Origin: Cellulophaga sp. HaHa_2_95
Lineage (GTDB): Bacteria; Bacteroidota; Bacteroidia; Flavobacteriales; Flavobacteriaceae
Assembly (NCBI RefSeq): GCF_019278565.1
Contig: NZ_CP058988.1
Span: 1,798,001-1,862,000 of the forward strand
Length of the DNA: 64,000 nt
Reading direction: 5' to 3'
Numbering within the stretch: the first letter of the stretch is position 1; every line of letters begins with the position of its first letter. The notes under the pieces were generated by a model. The model saw only the letters and a list, made by a program, of their open reading frames with translations. It made no database searches and had not been told where the DNA came from. The position numbers were made by a program, and so were the translations under genes. This document shows positions 1 to 8,075 of the stretch, piece after piece.

Positions 1-1363
1 ATGTTTATTTATCGTAACCGCAGTATCCGCACAGAAAACAGATGAAGAGCAATTAAAAAGTATTTATACAGCTGCACTGACAGAGGGTAAAGCTTACGAT
101 TGGTTAAACTACTTATCTAATCAGGTAGGAGGTAGACTTTCTGGTTCGGTTCAAGCACAACAGGCAGTAGATTATACCAAACTACAATTAGATGAATTAG
201 GTTTAGACAAAGTGTGGCTGCAACCTGTGATGGTGCCAAAGTGGAATCGTGGTTTGCCAGAGTTTGCATATTTTGAAACAGATCCTGGTATTACGACCAA
301 TGTTCCTATTTGTGCTTTGGGTGGTTCTGTAGCTACGCCATACGGAGGTATTAAAGCGAACGTTGTTGAGGTTAAAAGTATGGATGATTTAGCTATTTTA
401 GGAAAACAACGTCTAGAAGGTAGGATTGTTTTTTTTAATAGGCCTATGGATCCTGCAAATATTAGCACCTTTGAGTCCTACTCTGGTTGCGTAGATCAAC
501 GCTACTCTGGAGCGGCTGAAGCTGCTAAGTATGGTGCAGTAGGTATTATTGTAAGATCTATGAATTTGCGTTTGGATGATTATCCACATACAGGTTCTAT
601 GAGCTATGGAGATTTAGCTGTAGATAAGCGCATTCCTGCTGCGGCAATTAGTACAAATGCAGCAGATTTATTGAGTATTTCTTTACGGTTAAATCCAGAT
701 GTTAATTTTTATTTTAAGCAAAATTGCGAACAATTAGAAGATGTGCAATCGTATAATGTAATCGGAGAGATAAAAGGTAGTACTTATCCGGACGAGATTA
801 TGGTTGTAGGCGGACATTTAGATTCTTGGGATTTGGGAGATGGTTCTCATGATGATGGTGCGGGCAGTGTACAGAGTATGGAAGTGCTTCATCTACTTAA
901 AAAAACAGGGTACAAGCCAAAAAGAACGCTTCGTGTAGTTTTATTTATGAATGAAGAGAACGGGTTGCGTGGTGGAAATGAATACGCAGCAGTGGCAAAG
1001 AAAAAGAAAGAAACACATGTATTTGCTTTAGAAAGTGATTCAGGAGGCTTTACGCCTAGGGGATTCTCTTTTGATTGTTCAGAAGAAAATTTAACTAAAA
1101 TACAAGCTTGGAAACCATTATTTGAACCTTACCTTATTCATATGTTTGTAGAAGGACATAGCGGTGCAGATATTGGGCCTCTAAAAAATGACAAAATGGT
1201 TTTAGCAGGCTTGCGTCCAGATTCTCAACGCTATTTTGATCATCACCATGCAGAGAATGATACTTTTGAACATGTTAATAAAAGAGAACTAGAGTTAGGA
1301 GCAGCATCAATGGCAAGTTTGGTATATCTTGTAGATACCTACGGAATTGTTGGAACAAAATGA
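1..1363 (+). CDS. M28 family zinc aminopeptidase/carboxypeptidase Q-like, 5' end outside window
   Basis: The reading frame is open to the first base of the window (frame 2), so the start codon lies a few codons upstream. The first visible residues are a hydrophobic stretch ending in VSAQ, which looks like the end of a signal peptide, so the protein is probably exported. A PA-type insert (GAVGIIVRSMN) sits before the catalytic part. The M28 co-catalytic zinc motifs are all visible: GGHLDSWD, the HDDGAG bridging aspartate, the NEEN glutamate pair, ESDSGG, and the late DHHHAENDT histidine. The C-terminus is complete. It probably trims peptides in the periplasm for nutrient recovery. The family call is firm; substrate specificity is not known. 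The next gene on the same strand encodes another secreted metallopeptidase. Confidence 0.9.
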   Translation, partial: CLFIVTAVSAQKTDEEQLKSIYTAALTEGKAYDWLNYLSNQVGGRLSGSVQAQQAVDYTKLQLDELGLDKVWLQPVMVPKWNRGLPEFAYFETDPGITTNVPICALGGSVATPYGGIKANVVEVKSMDDLAILGKQRLEGRIVFFNRPMDPANISTFESYSGCVDQRYSGAAEAAKYGAVGIIVRSMNLRLDDYPHTGSMSYGDLAVDKRIPAAAISTNAADLLSISLRLNPDVNFYFKQNCEQLEDVQSYNVIGEIKGSTYPDEIMVVGGHLDSWDLGDGSHDDGAGSVQSMEVLHLLKKTGYKPKRTLRVVLFMNEENGLRGGNEYAAVAKKKKETHVFALESDSGGFTPRGFSFDCSEENLTKIQAWKPLFEPYLIHMFVEGHSGADIGPLKNDKMVLAGLRPDSQRYFDHHHAENDTFEHVNKRELELGAASMASLVYLVDTYGIVGTK

Positions 1364-1483
1364 TGCTTCAGTATAGATCGTAAAAGGTTAAATTAGAGTA
1401 TATTGCCTAAAATTATTTAGAAGGTATTGTTTTTTTTAATAAGAGATAATCCACGGCGATCTAAATTTTTAAAAATCAATCAA

Positions 1484-3535
1484 ATGAAAAACAATGTTAT
1501 TATTGCGCTTTTCGGTATTTGTCTAATTTCTTCTTGTAAGGAAGAGAAAAAAGAACCAATTGCCGAAGCACCTTCAAGAGGTATCATCTTAGCAAATATG
1601 GATACCACCGTGAGTGCAAAGGAAAATTTCTATGAATTTGTAAATGGTAATTGGTTGAAAAACACCGAAATTCCAGATGATAGATCTAGTTGGGGAGGTT
1701 TCAGTGTACTAAGAAAATCTACCGATGCAGACGTTCTTGAAATTATAAAAAAAGCAGAAGCTAGTAACAAATATGCAGCGTCGACAGATCAGGCAAAAGC
1801 GTTGTTTATATTTAATTCAAAATTAGATACTGTAGCAAGAAATGAGTTAGGAGTCAAACCTTTAATGCCTACTATAGAAGCTATCAATAATGTAAAAGAC
1901 CTTAAAGAGATGCAAACTCTATTGGTGACTAACCCAACAGCTAATTCTCCTTTTTTAAGCATCAGTGTTTTTGCTAATTTAGGAAATAGTAAAATGAATG
2001 CTGTATACTTAGGGGAGAACGGTTTAGGCTTACCAGATCGTGATTACTATTTAGATCAAGATTCTAAGTCTAAAGAAATAAGAGAAAAATATGTAGCGCA
2101 TATTTCTAAAATGCTTCAGTATATAGGTATAACTGCAGCGCAGTCTCAAGAAGATGCAAAAAAAATTCTTGCGATGGAGACAAGTTTAGCAACTCCTAGA
2201 TTGGATAAAGTGGCAAGTAGAGATGCTAGAAACTTTAATAATCCTAAAACAGTTTCAGTTGCTCAGAGTCTTATTCCTGCAATCAGTCTTACCAAAATGA
2301 TGGAGGATATGGGTGTGAAAAAGCAAGTAGATACTTTAATTGTTACGCAGCCTAAATATATTCAAGAGTTGAATTCTTTTTTTGAAAAAACATCCTTAGA
2401 GGATCTTAAGAAATTAGTGATTTGGGATACTTTAAATAGTGCCGCTGGAAGACTAACAACAGAAATTGAAACGGTAGATTGGGAGTTTTATAGCCAATAT
2501 TTAAGTGGTGATAAAAAACAACGCCCTGCAGATGAGAGAGCTTTGGCCACAGTTAATTCTTCTGTGGGAGAGGCTTTAGGGAAATTGTATGTAGATGAAA
2601 TGTTTCCTCCAGAGGCAAAAGCTAAAGCAGAAACTATGATACATAATATCATTGCTGCTTTTCAATCAAGAATCAAAGTTCTAGATTGGATGAGTGATTC
2701 TACGAAAATTAAAGCTGTTGAGAAATTAGATAAATTCACGGTAAAAATAGGATATCCTGATAAGTGGGAAGATTATTCTACAATGGAAGTAACTAAGGAA
2801 AATAGCTATTTTGATAACTTATTAGCTATTACTGATTGGAACTTGCAAAAAAATCTTTCCAAAATAGGAGAGCCTGTAGATCGCACAGAGTGGGGAATGT
2901 CTCCACAAACGGTAAATGCTTATTTTAATCCTTTAAATAATGAGATTGTTTTTCCTGCAGCAATACTACAACCGCCATTTTATGATTACTTAGCAGATGA
3001 TGCTGTAAATTATGGAGGAATTGGAGCGGTAATAGGTCATGAAATATCTCATGCCTTTGATGATAGCGGTGCCCGTTTTGATGCTAATGGAAATCTTGTA
3101 AATTGGTGGACAGATGAAGATTTGGCTAAGTTTACAGAACGTAGTGGGGCATTAGCAGATCAATATGATCAAATAGAAGTTTTGGATAGCGTGCATATTA
3201 ATGGCAAATTTACTTTAGGTGAGAATATTGGAGATTTGGGAGGTGTTTTAGGAGCTTATGACGGTTTACAAGCTTACTTTAAAGAAAACGGTAAGCCAGA
3301 TCCAATTGATGGATTTACGGCAGAGCAGCGTTTCTTTATGTCTTGGGCTACGGTTTGGCGTACGTTAAGTAGGGAAGATGCCTTGCGTACCCAAATTAAA
3401 ACAGATCCTCATTCTCCAGGTAAATATAGAGCTACGCAACCGTTGTTAAATATAGATTCTTTTTATGAGGCCTTTGATATTCAAGCGGGAGATCCAATGT
3501 ATCTAGCTCCAGAAAAGCGTGTTAGAATTTGGTAG
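1484..3535 (+). CDS. M13 family (neprilysin/PepO-like) zinc endopeptidase lipoprotein
   Basis: The protein has 683 residues from the ATG at 1484, chosen because it gives a lipoprotein signal (MKNNVIIALFGICLISSC); an in-frame TTG at 1427 would put 19 unlikely residues in front. The zinc site HEISH is at about residues 519-523 and the third ligand glutamate lies in ENIGDLGG near residue 580, the classical M13 arrangement. The NAYFNPLNNEIVFPAA block and the terminal VRIW are also typical of M13. Length matches the family (about 670-700). It should be an envelope-anchored endopeptidase acting on short peptides. A strong terminator follows directly. Confidence 0.93.
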   Translation: MKNNVIIALFGICLISSCKEEKKEPIAEAPSRGIILANMDTTVSAKENFYEFVNGNWLKNTEIPDDRSSWGGFSVLRKSTDADVLEIIKKAEASNKYAASTDQAKALFIFNSKLDTVARNELGVKPLMPTIEAINNVKDLKEMQTLLVTNPTANSPFLSISVFANLGNSKMNAVYLGENGLGLPDRDYYLDQDSKSKEIREKYVAHISKMLQYIGITAAQSQEDAKKILAMETSLATPRLDKVASRDARNFNNPKTVSVAQSLIPAISLTKMMEDMGVKKQVDTLIVTQPKYIQELNSFFEKTSLEDLKKLVIWDTLNSAAGRLTTEIETVDWEFYSQYLSGDKKQRPADERALATVNSSVGEALGKLYVDEMFPPEAKAKAETMIHNIIAAFQSRIKVLDWMSDSTKIKAVEKLDKFTVKIGYPDKWEDYSTMEVTKENSYFDNLLAITDWNLQKNLSKIGEPVDRTEWGMSPQTVNAYFNPLNNEIVFPAAILQPPFYDYLADDAVNYGGIGAVIGHEISHAFDDSGARFDANGNLVNWWTDEDLAKFTERSGALADQYDQIEVLDSVHINGKFTLGENIGDLGGVLGAYDGLQAYFKENGKPDPIDGFTAEQRFFMSWATVWRTLSREDALRTQIKTDPHSPGKYRATQPLLNIDSFYEAFDIQAGDPMYLAPEKRVRIW

Positions 3536-3560
3536 CATAATATAAAAAACTATGAATTTT

Positions 3561-3588
3561 TAAAGGAGCCTTTTAGGCTCCTTTTTTT
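3561..3588 (+). terminator. Rho-independent terminator after the M13 peptidase
   Basis: A perfect 9-bp stem (AAAGGAGCC with GGCTCCTTT) with a five-base loop is followed by a T run. It lies 25 bases after the stop codon of the peptidase gene and ends its transcript before the PPIase promoter. Confidence 0.85.
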
Positions 3589-3644
3589 GTAGGCTAAGTA
3601 AATCTTAAAAAATCTAAAGAGTTTTTTTAGCCAAAACAAAATAG

Positions 3645-3652
3645 TACCTTTG
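3645..3652 (+). promoter_or_regulatory. Candidate Bacteroidota -7 promoter element of the PPIase gene
   Basis: TACCTTTG fits the Bacteroidota -7 consensus TAnnTTTG exactly and lies 21 bases before the chosen ATG at 3674. No clear TTG -33 element is seen in the poly-T stretch upstream. Inference from consensus only. Confidence 0.5.
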
Positions 3653-3673
3653 TCGCTCATAAAAAAAAGTAAA

Positions 3674-4606
3674 ATGAAAGACGGAATCTACGCAAAATTC
3701 AATACTTCAAAAGGAGAGATTTTAGTAAAACTAACTCACGACAAAACACCTGGAACAGTTGGTAATTTTGTTGCCTTAGCAGAAGGTAATTTAGAAAATA
3801 AAGTAAAGCCTCAAGGAACACCTTATTATGATGGAATTAAATTTCATAGAGTAATTCCAGATTTCATGATTCAAGGAGGATGTCCTCAAGGAACAGGAAC
3901 GGGTGATGCCGGATATAAGTTTGATGATGAATTTCATGTAGATTTAAAACATGATGGTCCTGGAGTCTTATCAATGGCAAATGCAGGTCCTGGTACTAAC
4001 GGGAGCCAGTTTTTTATTACACATATTGCAACACCATGGTTAGACAACAAGCACACCGTTTTTGGTAATGTTGTTGAAGGTCAAGATATAGTTGATGCCA
4101 TACAGCAAGGTGATAAAATTGAGTCTTTAGAAATTGTAAGAGTAGGAGCAGAGGCAGAGGCATTCAATGCAGTTGAGGCGTTTAGAACATTTGAAGGTTC
4201 AAGAGAAAAAAGAATAGCAGAAGAAAGATCAAAAAAAGCTGCTGAATTGGATGAGATTTCTGCTGGCTTTGAAGAGACAGCAAGCGGGCTACGTTACAAG
4301 ATTATTCAAAAAGGGAATGGTAAGAAAGCAGAAGCAGGAATGCAGGTTTCTGTTCATTATGAAGGATCTTTGATTAGCGGAACTGTTTTTGATTCTTCTT
4401 ATAAGAGAAAAGAGCCAATAGATTTTCAAGTAGGTGTAGGCCAAGTTATCAAAGGTTGGGATGAAGGTATTTGTTTATTACAAGTTGGTGATAAAGCTAG
4501 ATTTGTAATTCCTTCAGATTTAGGATACGGAAGTGCAGGTGCAGGAGGTGTAATTCCACCAAATGCTACATTGATATTTGATGTAGAATTGATGAAAGTT
4601 AGTTAA
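3674..4606 (+). CDS. Dual-domain peptidyl-prolyl isomerase: cyclophilin-FKBP fusion
   Basis: The protein has 310 residues from the ATG at 3674; a TTG eight codons earlier overlaps the predicted -7 element and was rejected. Residues about 1-165 are a complete cyclophilin domain ([31 protein letters not shown]). A charged helical linker (about 165-210) follows. Residues about 212-310 are an FKBP domain ([46 protein letters not shown]). There is no signal peptide, so it probably works in the cytoplasm as a folding catalyst and chaperone. Cyclophilin-FKBP fusions of this order have been described from Flavobacterium (dual-family immunophilins). It is a single-gene unit between two terminators. 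Confidence 0.93.
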   Translation: MKDGIYAKFNTSKGEILVKLTHDKTPGTVGNFVALAEGNLENKVKPQGTPYYDGIKFHRVIPDFMIQGGCPQGTGTGDAGYKFDDEFHVDLKHDGPGVLSMANAGPGTNGSQFFITHIATPWLDNKHTVFGNVVEGQDIVDAIQQGDKIESLEIVRVGAEAEAFNAVEAFRTFEGSREKRIAEERSKKAAELDEISAGFEETASGLRYKIIQKGNGKKAEAGMQVSVHYEGSLISGTVFDSSYKRKEPIDFQVGVGQVIKGWDEGICLLQVGDKARFVIPSDLGYGSAGAGGVIPPNATLIFDVELMKVS

Positions 4607-4636
4607 TACTAAACATCATATAGTTACCTATAAAAT

Positions 4637-4665
4637 AAAAGGGCTCCATAATGGAGCCCTTTTTA
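4637..4665. terminator. Bidirectional terminator between the PPIase gene and two small minus-strand ORFs
   Basis: An 8-bp stem (GGGCTCCA with TGGAGCCC) with a three-base loop is flanked by A runs on the left and T runs on the right, so it can end transcripts arriving from either side. The presence of a left-side A run suits transcription from the minus strand, which supports the small ORFs at 4663-4914. Confidence 0.8.
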
Positions 4666-4755
4666 TATTTTGTTAGATTTTCTATTTACACTAATTATTA
4701 GTAACAGTGTATTAATTACTACTAAAATCATCAGGATACTAAAGAAAGTACTCAT
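4663..4755 (-). CDS. Small membrane peptide, 30 residues, paralogue of its upstream neighbour
   Basis: This short ORF starts with ATG at 4755 and encodes a peptide beginning MSTFFSILMILVVI, one hydrophobic helix (about residues 4-22) with a short basic tail (NRKSNKI). It begins only three bases after the stop codon of the 51-residue ORF at 4759-4914, and its first residues and helix resemble that peptide (both M-N/S-TFF-G/S-IL at the start and SVN after the helix). Its stop codon touches the bidirectional terminator. The similarity of two tandem ORFs is the main reason to believe they are translated. No function can be assigned. Confidence 0.5.
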   Translation of the reverse strand: MSTFFSILMILVVINTLLLIISVNRKSNKI

Positions 4756-4758
4756 AGC

Positions 4759-4914
4759 TTATTGTTTAAGTGTGTTTGTATATCTGTATAACACCTTCAA
4801 ACGTTTAAACCCTACTATTATTTTATTTTTTGTTGCTGAATTGTTGACGCTAAGAAGAAGCAGCACAATGTTAACGAGTATTAAGAGCGATAAAATTCCA
4901 AAAAATGTATTCAT
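4759..4914 (-). CDS. Small membrane peptide, 51 residues
   Basis: The ORF starts with ATG at 4914. The product begins MNTFFGILSLLILVN, has a single N-terminal hydrophobic helix (about residues 4-23), then a basic soluble tail rich in K, R, Y and N. It forms a tandem pair with the related 30-residue peptide just downstream and the pair ends at a terminator. I do not recognise the family. The coding call rests on the internal similarity of the two ORFs and on their position in an otherwise empty 500-base gap. It could be a membrane-acting regulator or a small accessory subunit; this is inference. Confidence 0.5.
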   Translation of the reverse strand: MNTFFGILSLLILVNIVLLLLSVNNSATKNKIIVGFKRLKVLYRYTNTLKQ

Positions 4915-5076
4915 ATGGTCAGTTTTTTTAAGATAAAATTGTTTTGGGAGAACTCTTCTATAATTGCTAGATACTTAATGTTTAAAATAGTTGCGTCTAC
5001 TTAGTAAATAATTTAAATAAAAAGTAAGATTATAAAGTTATACCTTCTAAAGCTGATAGTTACTTAGATTTAGGGC
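4915..5076. other. Intergenic stretch without a recognised gene
   Basis: Between the small-peptide pair and the cold-shock terminator I see only AT-rich sequence. It should hold the promoter of the minus-strand small ORFs, but no convincing TAnnTTTG element was found. A plus-strand frame through 4670-4936 is open but has a TTG start, no family resemblance, and runs antisense to the small ORFs. Confidence 0.5.
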
Positions 5077-5112
5077 AATAAAAAAGCCCAACCAAAAGGT
5101 CGGGCTTCTAAT
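5077..5112 (-). terminator. Terminator of the cold-shock gene
   Basis: A hairpin of AAGCCC with GGGCTT, extended past one mismatch by ACC with GGT, has a four-A loop. On the minus strand it is followed by a T run. It lies about 20 bases beyond the stop codon of the cold-shock gene. Confidence 0.8.
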
Positions 5113-5133
5113 AAAAAAAAATTTACGTATGTA

Positions 5134-5325
5134 TTATAGTACTCTTACATTTACTGCGTTCAATCCTTTTTTTCCTTGTTGTAATTCAAATTCTACAACA
5201 TCACCTTCGCGAATTTCATCTACTAAACCAGAGATGTGTACAAAATGGTCTTCGCTTGAGCCTTCTTCAGTGATAAATCCAAAACCTTTAGAATCATTGA
5301 AAAATTTTACTGTTCCTTTATTCAT
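5134..5325 (-). CDS. Cold-shock domain protein (CspA family)
   Basis: A 63-residue single cold-shock domain. RNP1 (KGFGFI, about residues 14-19) and RNP2 (HFVHI, about 27-31) are both intact, as is the NKGTVKFFN start. Members bind single-stranded RNA and DNA and melt RNA structure. The gene is monocistronic, with its own promoter-like element about 30 bases upstream and a terminator downstream. Length is slightly under the usual 65-70 residues, within family range. Confidence 0.95.
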   Translation of the reverse strand: MNKGTVKFFNDSKGFGFITEEGSSEDHFVHISGLVDEIREGDVVEFELQQGKKGLNAVNVRVL

Positions 5326-5355
5326 TATAAAATATTAAAAAAATTAATTATGCTA

Positions 5356-5363
5356 CAAATGTA
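5356..5363 (-). promoter_or_regulatory. Candidate -7 promoter element of the cold-shock gene
   Basis: Read on the minus strand, TACATTTG matches TAnnTTTG and lies about 30 bases before the ATG at 5325. A clear -33 TTG was not found. Confidence 0.45.
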
Positions 5364-5443
5364 ATACATAAAAATTTAACGTAGTGATTTTTCGACACTT
5401 ATATTTATTTAATAACCCTAATTTTACAATAATTTTCTAATTC

Positions 5444-6082
5444 TTAGAGGTTTGGCTGTGGTGTCATTCTCAAATAAGGCTTAATTTCCTCTACTCCTTT
5501 CGAAAAGATTTTCTTAGCATCCTCCGTTGCAATGGCAGGACTAACAACAACGTCATCGCCATTTTTCCAATTTGCAGGTGTCGCAACTTTATGGTAAGCA
5601 GTTAATTGTAATGAATCTATTACACGTACAAGTTCATAGAAATTACGCCCTGTAGAAGCCGGATAGGTTAATATAAGCTTTACCGTTTTGTCTGGAGCTA
5701 TAATAAATACAGAGCGTACTGTTAAAGTGTTATTTGCATTTGGGTGTATCATATCATACAAGTCAGATACCTTACGATCTTCATCCGCTAAGATTGGGAA
5801 ATTAACTTCCGTATTCTGAACCTCATTAATATCCTTAATCCATTCTTTATGAGAAGCAGCACCGTCAACACTAAGAGCTAACATTTTTACATTGCGCTTA
5901 TCAAATTCATCTTTAAATTTAGCTGCAGTACCTAATTCTGTAGTACAAACAGGTGTAAAATCTGCTGGGTGTGAAAATAGGATTCCCCATGAATCCCCTA
6001 AATAATCATATAGATTAATCATTCCCATTGAACTATCTACTGTAAAATCTGGAGCTACATCTCCTAATCGTATTGTTGCCAT
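5444..6082 (-). CDS. 1-Cys peroxiredoxin (Prx6 subfamily)
   Basis: A 212-residue protein with the peroxidatic motif PVCTTE; the cysteine at residue 46 is the only cysteine in the protein, so this is a true 1-Cys enzyme that must be reduced by an external thiol. The SHPADFTPVCTTELG block, the arginine-containing VRSVFII segment and the long C-terminal extension with ATPANW are typical of the Prx6 group. It reduces hydrogen peroxide and organic hydroperoxides in the cytoplasm. It is a single-gene unit, divergent from the DinB-like gene at 6191. Confidence 0.95.
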   Translation of the reverse strand: MATIRLGDVAPDFTVDSSMGMINLYDYLGDSWGILFSHPADFTPVCTTELGTAAKFKDEFDKRNVKMLALSVDGAASHKEWIKDINEVQNTEVNFPILADEDRKVSDLYDMIHPNANNTLTVRSVFIIAPDKTVKLILTYPASTGRNFYELVRVIDSLQLTAYHKVATPANWKNGDDVVVSPAIATEDAKKIFSKGVEEIKPYLRMTPQPNL

Positions 6083-6190
6083 TTTATTTTTTTTTAGATG
6101 GTGTATTATTATCCTATAAAATTAGTGGATTGATAGGTTAAAAAGTAGAAATTGAGGTTAAAAATCCCTTAAAATTATTACTTTTAAAGG

Positions 6191-6733
6191 ATGACAGAGC
6201 AAGAATTAGAACAACTTAAATATCCCATTGGTAAATTTAAATGTCCAGAACTGATCACCGAAGAGCAAATAGATAAGTGGATTTTAGATTTACAACTGCT
6301 ACCCGAACGTATTGAGGCCTTAGTTACAGATTTAACTTCAGAGCAATTAGAGACTCCTTATAGGCCCGAAGGTTGGACCTTAAGGCAATTAATTCATCAT
6401 ATCGCAGATAGTCACCATCATAGCTACACGCGTTTTAAATGGGCTTTATCTGAAGATGAACCTCTAATAAAAGCTTACGAAGAAAAAGAATGGAGTAGCC
6501 TTTTTGATGCAAGAACGGCTCCAATAATTTTGTCACTCAATTATCTTGTGGCTTTGCATGCTAAATTAGTTTATTTACTCAAAGGCTTGTCGGCCTCCGA
6601 TCTTAAGAAAGTGTATGTGCATCCTGAAGGCAATGTGCGTGTTTCTGTAGCGGAAAACATAGGAAAATATGCTTGGCATGGAAATCATCATTTGGCACAG
6701 CTACGTGGTTTGGTTACGCGTATGGATTGGTAA
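6191..6733 (+). CDS. DinB/YfiT-like putative metal-dependent hydrolase
   Basis: A 180-residue DinB-like four-helix protein. The metal-binding histidines are visible: H70 in the LIHHIADS segment, and H163 and H167 in WHGNHH near the C-terminus. The N-terminal LKYPIGKF and the RPEGWTLRQL segment are typical of the YfiT/BstA group, which includes bacillithiol-S-transferases and uncharacterised hydrolases. The substrate is unknown here. It stands alone between the peroxiredoxin and the csaA cluster; its pairing with a thiol-dependent peroxidase is suggestive but not proof of a redox role. Confidence 0.85.
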   Translation: MTEQELEQLKYPIGKFKCPELITEEQIDKWILDLQLLPERIEALVTDLTSEQLETPYRPEGWTLRQLIHHIADSHHHSYTRFKWALSEDEPLIKAYEEKEWSSLFDARTAPIILSLNYLVALHAKLVYLLKGLSASDLKKVYVHPEGNVRVSVAENIGKYAWHGNHHLAQLRGLVTRMDW

Positions 6734-6815
6734 TGTAGCTAATTTGTATATTTTATTGCATTGTATACTAGATATGGTTAATTTGGTAGGCTAACTTATA
6801 AACTGTTTACTCATT

Positions 6816-7151
6816 ATGGAAACTATCAATTGGTCTGATTTTTCTAAAGTTGATATGCGTGTAGGAACTATAGTTTCTGTAAACGACTTTCCTGAAGTTA
6901 GAAACCCTGCTTACAAATTGGAGATTGACTTTGGAGCTGAAATTGGAATTAAAAAAACATCAGCACAAATAACGACGGTTTACAAGAAAGAAGATCTTAT
7001 AGGGAAACAAATTGTAGCAGTAGTTAATTTTCCTAAAAAACAGATTGCAAATTTCATGAGTGAATGTTTGGTTTTAGGAGCGGTAAATAATAAAGATGTT
7101 ACTTTGCTTCATCCTGGATTAAAGGTTGAAAATGGACTTAAAATATCGTAA
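6816..7151 (+). CDS. csaA: CsaA-like tRNA-binding domain protein
   Basis: A 111-residue stand-alone OB-fold tRNA-binding domain (DMRVGTIVSV start, PAYKLEIDFG, SAQIT, QIVAVVNFPKKQI, ECLVLGA). The whole protein is this one domain, as in CsaA, a small dimeric chaperone-like protein that binds tRNA. It heads a tight cluster: the next gene starts five bases after its stop codon. Confidence 0.92.
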   Translation: METINWSDFSKVDMRVGTIVSVNDFPEVRNPAYKLEIDFGAEIGIKKTSAQITTVYKKEDLIGKQIVAVVNFPKKQIANFMSECLVLGAVNNKDVTLLHPGLKVENGLKIS

Positions 7152-7156
7152 TTACT

Positions 7157-8074
7157 TTGCTTCAAAACAGTATTGATAGTATTCCAATTAATTTTAACGA
7201 AGAATCGCTCTGGATATTAAATTTAGCACTGGCACTCGTAATGTTTGGTATCTCTTTAGAAATTTCTATAGGAGACTTTAAAGAGTTGTTCAAAAAGCCT
7301 AAAGTTATTTTTGTTGGTGTACTCAGTCAGTTTATTCTTCTGCCTTTAGTTACCTTTATATTAGTAATACTGATAAAACCTTATCCAAGTATCGCCTTGG
7401 GTATGTTTATGGTGGCAGCTTGCCCAGGCGGTAATATTTCTAATTTTATTACACATGTTGCCAAGGGGAATTCTGCGCTATCGGTTTGTTTAACAGCCAT
7501 TGCAACATTATTGGCTATTTTTATGACCCCCCTAAATTTAGAATTGTGGGGTTCTTTTTATACGCCTACTGCCCAGATTTTAAAAGAGGTGGCTATTGAT
7601 CCCATGGCAATGGTGCATTTAGTATTCGTGCTTTTAGGCGTTCCGTTATTTTTAGGGATGTGGGTGAATTATTGGAAGCCAAGACTAGCAAAAAACATTG
7701 CGAGAGTACTTAAAATTCTCTCTTTACTATTTTTTGTAGCACTGATATGTATAGCATTATATACGAATAGAATGGTATTGCAAGATTACATATGGTACGT
7801 ATTTTGGATTGTAGTGATCCATAATTTAATTGCTTTTATATCTGGTTTTTCTTTAGCGAAGTTAGTAGGGTTAAATATGGTTAGTACAAGAACAATTACG
7901 ATAGAAACAGGAATACAAAACTCAGATTTAGGCTTACTTTTGATATTTACTTTTTTTGACGGTTTAGGAGGTATGGCATTATTAGCTGCTTTTTGGGGAA
8001 TTTGGCATTTAGTCTCTGGATTGATCCTTGCTAGTTTTTGGAGTTCACGAGAAATACTAACTAAAGAAATATAG
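7157..8074 (+). CDS. Bile acid:sodium symporter (BASS) family transporter
   Basis: A 305-residue integral membrane protein with about nine or ten hydrophobic segments. The CPGGNISNF motif (AACPGGNISN) and the later ETGIQNSDLG motif are the sodium-binding crossover signatures of the BASS family. The start is TTG at 7157, five bases after the csaA stop; the first internal ATG would remove part of the first membrane helix. It should import an organic anion with sodium; the substrate cannot be read from sequence. It is followed after one base by an acyltransferase gene. Confidence 0.9.
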   Translation: MLQNSIDSIPINFNEESLWILNLALALVMFGISLEISIGDFKELFKKPKVIFVGVLSQFILLPLVTFILVILIKPYPSIALGMFMVAACPGGNISNFITHVAKGNSALSVCLTAIATLLAIFMTPLNLELWGSFYTPTAQILKEVAIDPMAMVHLVFVLLGVPLFLGMWVNYWKPRLAKNIARVLKILSLLFFVALICIALYTNRMVLQDYIWYVFWIVVIHNLIAFISGFSLAKLVGLNMVSTRTITIETGIQNSDLGLLLIFTFFDGLGGMALLAAFWGIWHLVSGLILASFWSSREILTKEI

Positions 8075-8075
8075 C

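Noticed and set aside
4670..4936. An 88-residue plus-strand open frame after the PPIase gene
   Set aside because: It has a TTG start, begins in the T run of a terminator, shows no domain, and lies antisense to a better-supported pair of small ORFs.
5129..5338. A plus-strand open frame across the cold-shock gene
   Set aside because: It is the antisense shadow of an unmistakable cold-shock protein on the minus strand.
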